Shown here in pieces: positions 31,291-35,558 of a stretch of 35,558 nucleotides of DNA (within the stretch, counting starts at the first letter, position 1; each line of letters opens with the position of its first letter). The DNA lies in NCBI GenBank assembly GCA_021819435.1, contig JAKARB010000022.1:1-35558 (forward strand). The letters run 5' to 3'. This stretch comes from Pseudomonadota bacterium. Lineage in GTDB: Bacteria; Pseudomonadota; Gammaproteobacteria; Burkholderiales; Burkholderiaceae_C. The notes beneath the pieces are model-generated. The model searched no databases. It was not told the origin of the DNA and worked only from the letters and a program-made list of their open reading frames with translations. Both the position numbers and the translations under genes were made by a program.

Positions 31291-31390
31291 AACCGTTCGC
31301 AACTGTCGACCGCTGATACAAGCGGCTCACAGCTCAGCAAGACCGGGCGCTCAGCATGCGGGGCATCGCCACCTGCCATAGCGCCCCGCC

Positions 31391-32290
31391 ATGCCACAGC
31401 ACACCACCCCATTCGCCTCCCCCCCGTTCGACAGCCAAGGTCTACAGGGCGATCTGCGCCGCATGGCTGAGGTCGGCGCACCCGAGCGCCGACGCGCTCT
31501 CACTTGGCTCGCCGCACTGGGCGGAGGCAGCCTCCTGGGCGCCACGGGCCTGAGCGGCTGCGGTGGCAGCGGCGGCGCAGCCACTTCAAACAGCACCAAC
31601 GGCAGCAGCACCGTCACGGCCACCAGCTCCAGCGGCGAGGTCTGCAGCGTCATCCCCACCGAAACGCAGGGCCCCTACCCTGGCGACGGCTCCAACAGCG
31701 CCAACGGCAGCGTCGTCAACGCGCTGATGCTCTCAGGCATCGTGCGCAGCGACATCCGCACCAGCGTGGGCTCGGCCTCGGGCACCGCTGCTGGCGTGCC
31801 GCTGACGCTGCGCGTGCGCCTGGTCAACGTCAACGCGGCCTGCGCAACACTCGACGGCTGGGCCATCTACCTGTGGCACTGCACGCGCGACGGCAAGTAC
31901 TCGCTCTACTCCAGCGGTGTCACCAACGAGAACTACCTGCGCGGCGTGCAAGCCACCGACAGCAGCGGCACGGCCACCTTCACCACCATCTTCCCCGGGT
32001 GCTACAGCGGCCGCATGCCGCACATCCACTTTGAGGTCTATCGCAGCGTCAACACGGCAACCAGCGCCGACAACAAGCTCTTGACCTCGCAGATGGCCTT
32101 CCCCACCGAGGTCTGCGAGACGGTCTACGACAACGCCAGCGGCTACAGCGCCAGCGTCAGCAACTTCGCGCAGATCAGCTTCGCCACCGACAACGTCTTC
32201 TCCGACGGCCACGACTCGCAGATGCTTAGCATCACCGGCGACATCAGCAGTGGCTACGTGGCCACCATCACGGTGGGCATGTTGGCCTGA
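31391..32290 (+). CDS. Exported intradiol ring-cleavage dioxygenase-like protein
   Basis: A 299-residue protein. The N terminus has an RRR (33-35) before a hydrophobic run ending in LSGC (54-57), suggesting a Tat-exported lipoprotein. A Ser/Thr/Gly linker follows, then VIPTETQGPYPGDG and the catalytic core. That core holds the pattern of the Fe(III) ligands of intradiol dioxygenases: Tyr170 in DGKYSLYS, then Tyr205, His211 and His213 in GCYSGRMPHIHFEVY. These enzymes cleave catechol-type rings. An extracytoplasmic form with this signal may act on a lignin-like or polymeric aromatic; inference only. The stop abuts the converging transporter gene with no gap. Confidence 0.82.
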   Translation: MPQHTTPFASPPFDSQGLQGDLRRMAEVGAPERRRALTWLAALGGGSLLGATGLSGCGGSGGAATSNSTNGSSTVTATSSSGEVCSVIPTETQGPYPGDGSNSANGSVVNALMLSGIVRSDIRTSVGSASGTAAGVPLTLRVRLVNVNAACATLDGWAIYLWHCTRDGKYSLYSSGVTNENYLRGVQATDSSGTATFTTIFPGCYSGRMPHIHFEVYRSVNTATSADNKLLTSQMAFPTEVCETVYDNASGYSASVSNFAQISFATDNVFSDGHDSQMLSITGDISSGYVATITVGMLA

Positions 32291-33355
32291 TCACCTGGCA
32301 ACGGGCAACGCCGCGCCTCGCCACGCGGCCCAGGCCGCCAAGGTGAGCCAAGACAGCGCCGTCGTCCACATGATCAGGCGCGCGACACGCGTGGTGTCCG
32401 CGCCTTCGCGCTCGGCCAGCATCGACACGTTGCTGGCCGATGGCAGGGCCGCCGCCATCACCAACGTGCTCAAACCGAAGCCAGACAGAGGCCAACCCCA
32501 GGCATGCACCAGCTCGCCCGCAGCCAGCACCAAGAGCGGGTGCAGCAGCAGCTTGGCACCAACCAGCGCGAGCAGCGCACCGCGTTCGGTGTTGCGCTCA
32601 CGGCGGCCAAGTGCAGCGCTGCGCTCATGACCACGCTCGGGTCCACGTTCAACACCATCTGGGGTCGCCTGAGCCCGCATCTTCGCCTGCGCCTTCGCAG
32701 TCATCTGCGCCCGCGCCAGGATGGCCCCCAGCGTGAACAAAGCCGCCGGTGACGTAGCCACGGCCAGCAGGCGCAGGGTCTCATCGATCGGGTGTGACAT
32801 CTGCCAGCCTGTGCTCCACCAAGCCACGCCCAGCGCCATCGACCACAGCAGGGGGTTGCGCAAAGCCCCTTTCAACGGCACCCACCAAAGCGCCCACCAA
32901 GCGCCCGACGCACCCCGGTGCGCCCACGCCAGGCACAGCGAACTCAACAACAGCACGTCGATGATCAGCGTGGCGGCCACCGGCCCCGCCGCCTGCGCGC
33001 CCAGCAGCCCCGTCAGCAGCGGCAAGCCCAGGAACCCCGTGTTCGGAAAGGCCGTCGCCAGGGCCACCAAGCCGGCGTCACGACGCGCCCAACCCGATCG
33101 CGTGCCAAGCCACAACGCCAGCGCCGTGATGGTGAAGCCACCCAAGCCGTAAACCAGCACCAAGCCTGGCAGCCCCGGCTGAATCAGCGCCCCGCTGGCC
33201 CCGAGCCTAAACAGCATCGCCGGCAGGCCGAAGAACAGCACGAAGCCGTTGAGCGCGCCGATGCCGCCCGGGTCCACCAGGCCGGCGCGTACCGCCCCCC
33301 AACCGCACAGCACCAGCAAGAAAAAAGGCACGAACAGCCAAAGCAGGTCACTCAT
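32291..33355 (-). CDS. AEC (auxin efflux carrier)-family permease
   Basis: A 354-residue membrane transporter. It begins LLWLFVPFFLLVLCGWGAVRA and contains the conserved TAFPNTGFLGLPLL and a late LPSASNVSMLA, both typical of the AEC/BASS-like fold with two five-helix repeats. Residues about 215-255 form a long charged loop (AQMTAKAQAKMRAQ, ERGPERGHERSA, RRERNTERGA) between the halves. Known members export or import organic acids such as malonate or malate; the substrate here is unknown. It shares a boundary with the dioxygenase-like gene, so a link with aromatic or organic-acid metabolism is possible but unproven. Confidence 0.85.
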   Translation of the reverse strand: MSDLLWLFVPFFLLVLCGWGAVRAGLVDPGGIGALNGFVLFFGLPAMLFRLGASGALIQPGLPGLVLVYGLGGFTITALALWLGTRSGWARRDAGLVALATAFPNTGFLGLPLLTGLLGAQAAGPVAATLIIDVLLLSSLCLAWAHRGASGAWWALWWVPLKGALRNPLLWSMALGVAWWSTGWQMSHPIDETLRLLAVATSPAALFTLGAILARAQMTAKAQAKMRAQATPDGVERGPERGHERSAALGRRERNTERGALLALVGAKLLLHPLLVLAAGELVHAWGWPLSGFGLSTLVMAAALPSASNVSMLAEREGADTTRVARLIMWTTALSWLTLAAWAAWRGAALPVAR

Positions 33356-33418
33356 GGGTGGAGATTCTCGCCTCCTCCCGCCCCGACAGCGGCTATTCAG
33401 GCGCTCTTCAGCCGACCC

Positions 33419-34066
33419 TCAACGCACCCGCAGCATCGCCAGCACGCCGCCCTTGCGCATCACGCGCCAGCCCAGCAGCACAGCCAGGATGGCCGCGTAC
33501 ACGCCCACCTCGGCCAGGTCGTTCTTGGCCGCCTTCTTCATGTAGAAGTGCAGCAGCGCCAACAAGGCCACGGCGTAGACCAGCTTGTGCAGCACCTGCC
33601 AGCGCCGGCCGCCCAGGGCGCGGATGGCCGCGTTGAACGAGGTCAGCGCCAGCGGCAGCATCAGCAGCAGCGCCACGAACCCCACCAAGATGAAGTTGCG
33701 CTTGATCACATCGGCCACGATGTCATCGAGCCGCCAGCCCTGGTCCAGCCACGCATAGGCCAGGAAGTGGATGAAGGCGTAGACGAAGGCCGTCACCCCC
33801 AGCGCGCGGCGGTGCCTGAGCAAGCCCGGCAAACCCGCGACATCCCGCAGCGGCGTGATCGCCAGCGTCAGCCACAGGAAGCGCAGCGACCACTCTCCCA
33901 TCTCCTTGATGAAGGTGTCGACCGGGTTGGCGCCCAGCCGGTCCGTCGCGACGGCCGTGCACAGCAGCACCAGCGGGACGGCGCACAGCAGCCACAGCAA
34001 GGGCTTGGCCCAGGGCTTCATCAGCCATGCGTTGAGAGACGAGGAAGGCGCGGACAGCGAAGACAT
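33419..34066 (-). CDS. msrQ: MsrQ, membrane heme subunit of the MsrPQ methionine sulfoxide reductase
   Basis: A 215-residue ferric-reductase-like membrane protein (formerly YedZ) that passes electrons from the quinone pool to MsrP. It shows the conserved TFIKEMGEWSLRFLWLTLAI, ITPLRDVAG, RRALGVTAFVYAFIHFLAY (heme-ligand His in IHFL), and a later VLHKLVYAVALLALLHFYM with two further His, over six hydrophobic segments. ATG 34066 is used; ATG 34021 (MKPWAKPLLW) is an alternative start. It follows msrP by 55 bp, the usual order for this periplasmic repair pair. Confidence 0.92.
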   Translation of the reverse strand: MSSLSAPSSSLNAWLMKPWAKPLLWLLCAVPLVLLCTAVATDRLGANPVDTFIKEMGEWSLRFLWLTLAITPLRDVAGLPGLLRHRRALGVTAFVYAFIHFLAYAWLDQGWRLDDIVADVIKRNFILVGFVALLLMLPLALTSFNAAIRALGGRRWQVLHKLVYAVALLALLHFYMKKAAKNDLAEVGVYAAILAVLLGWRVMRKGGVLAMLRVR

Positions 34067-34121
34067 GGGGATGGATGGACGGGAAGCGTGGAATGTGGAA
34101 TCGGGGAATGGGCGAGGCGGC

Positions 34122-35162
<1,041 letters not shown>

Positions 35163-35334
35163 GTCGGGGCTCCTGGTGGGTGGGGTGCCCACTTGTGTCG
35201 TTTTGAGCGGGTGGAACCTGACAAGGTTCCGTGGATTCCTTGGGCGCTGCGGAGATCGATTCTGCGGGAGGCGGGGAGGCCTTGTGGGTGGGGCAGGTTA
35301 TTGGGCCATTTTGCGGGGTGGTGGGGAGAAGGCC

Positions 35335-35352
35335 TTGCATTGCATTGCATTG
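35335..35352. repeat. Short TTGCA tandem repeat
   Basis: Three and a half copies of the pentamer TTGCA lie in the 271-bp stretch between msrP and the IS256-type element. Apart from this the stretch (35163-35433) holds no gene or clear signal beyond the msrP leader. It may be a slippage-prone tract. Confidence 0.5.
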
Positions 35353-35433
35353 GCTGGACTGGGTTTGAGCGGTTTTTCGAGACAGCGCGAGGCGGAGACT
35401 GCGGCGGTGTGTGAGCGGGCACCAGGGTGGTGG

Positions 35434-35558
35434 GGAGTGTCAGATTTTTTGTGTTCGGGGCGATGAAGCTGCTTACGCAGCGGATTTGATGAATCGATCC
35501 GCGTAGAGGATCGCAAACTGATTCATCGCGTTCTTCCAGTCCTGCGCTGCCCGCCCCC
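35434..35558 (-). mobile_element. End of an IS256-family insertion sequence (cut by window edge)
   Basis: The transposase C terminus lies at 35473-35558 and is followed on the msrP side by about 40 bp that include a T-run (35445-35450). This resembles the terminal sequence of IS256-type elements, so I place the element's edge near 35434. The inverted repeat is judged by position, not by comparison with the other end, which is off the window. Confidence 0.5.
35473..35558 (-). CDS. IS256-family (Mutator-type) transposase, C-terminal fragment
   Basis: On the minus strand the frame reads GRAAQDWKNAMNQFAILY then ADRFIKSAA and stops at TAA (plus 35473-35475). The W.....NQFAI pattern close to the C terminus is typical of IS256/Mutator-family transposases (W...LNQFAI.F..R). 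The frame is cut by the window edge, so only the last 27 residues are visible. Confidence 0.75.
   Translation of the reverse strand, partial: GRAAQDWKNAMNQFAILYADRFIKSAA

Overview
The window is high-GC chromosomal DNA from a betaproteobacterium, most likely a Burkholderiales member of the Comamonadaceae/Sphaerotilaceae type. The gene content supports this: a dispersed glmS/glmU pair, TtcA, a PhaZ depolymerase with a cysteine lipase-like box, PrpE, a PEP-CTERM protein, a double-length UvrA and an MsrPQ pair. I cannot name the species from sequence alone.

Region 1-3599 is accessory DNA with weaker codon bias. I read it as the glmS-proximal part of a Tn7-like transposon. Its outer end begins TGT at 3599 (minus-strand sense), 21 nt after the glmS stop codon, and carries two tandem 20-bp repeats that resemble the TnsB sites of Tn7. 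Inside it are a TniQ-family gene, a divergent small HTH regulator with a palindrome over its promoter, a frameshifted remnant, and an OLD-family nuclease whose 5' part was removed by an IS3-family insertion. The rest of the element, including any tnsABC, lies off the left edge.

Region 3600-11577 is chromosomal backbone. glmS and an Lrp/AsnC regulator diverge over a long inverted repeat. After that come six genes on the minus strand, in transcription order: a FolM-like reductase, folB, ttcA, a DUF4136-like lipoprotein, glmU and a degenerate J-domain membrane protein. Between folB and ttcA lie two oppositely oriented copies of a ~100-bp structured element. Their linker sequences are identical, but their outer and inner stems differ in sequence while staying perfectly self-complementary.

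Region 11689-23160 is a mix of metabolic and envelope genes: a MidA-family methyltransferase, a PEP-CTERM protein, a BamE-like protein, lpxC, a small membrane protein, prpE, phaZ, a GST, a cupin, a YecA/UPF0149 protein, a metallophosphoesterase, a universal stress protein and a membrane protein of unknown function. PrpE and PhaZ suggest propionate and polyhydroxyalkanoate metabolism.

Region 23261-35162 holds a chemoreceptor with a sigma-28-like promoter, a 1960-residue double UvrA, a secreted intradiol-dioxygenase-like protein, an AEC transporter and the msrP-msrQ methionine sulfoxide reductase pair. The window closes in the end of an IS256-family element (about 35434-35558), so both edges of the window are mobile DNA.
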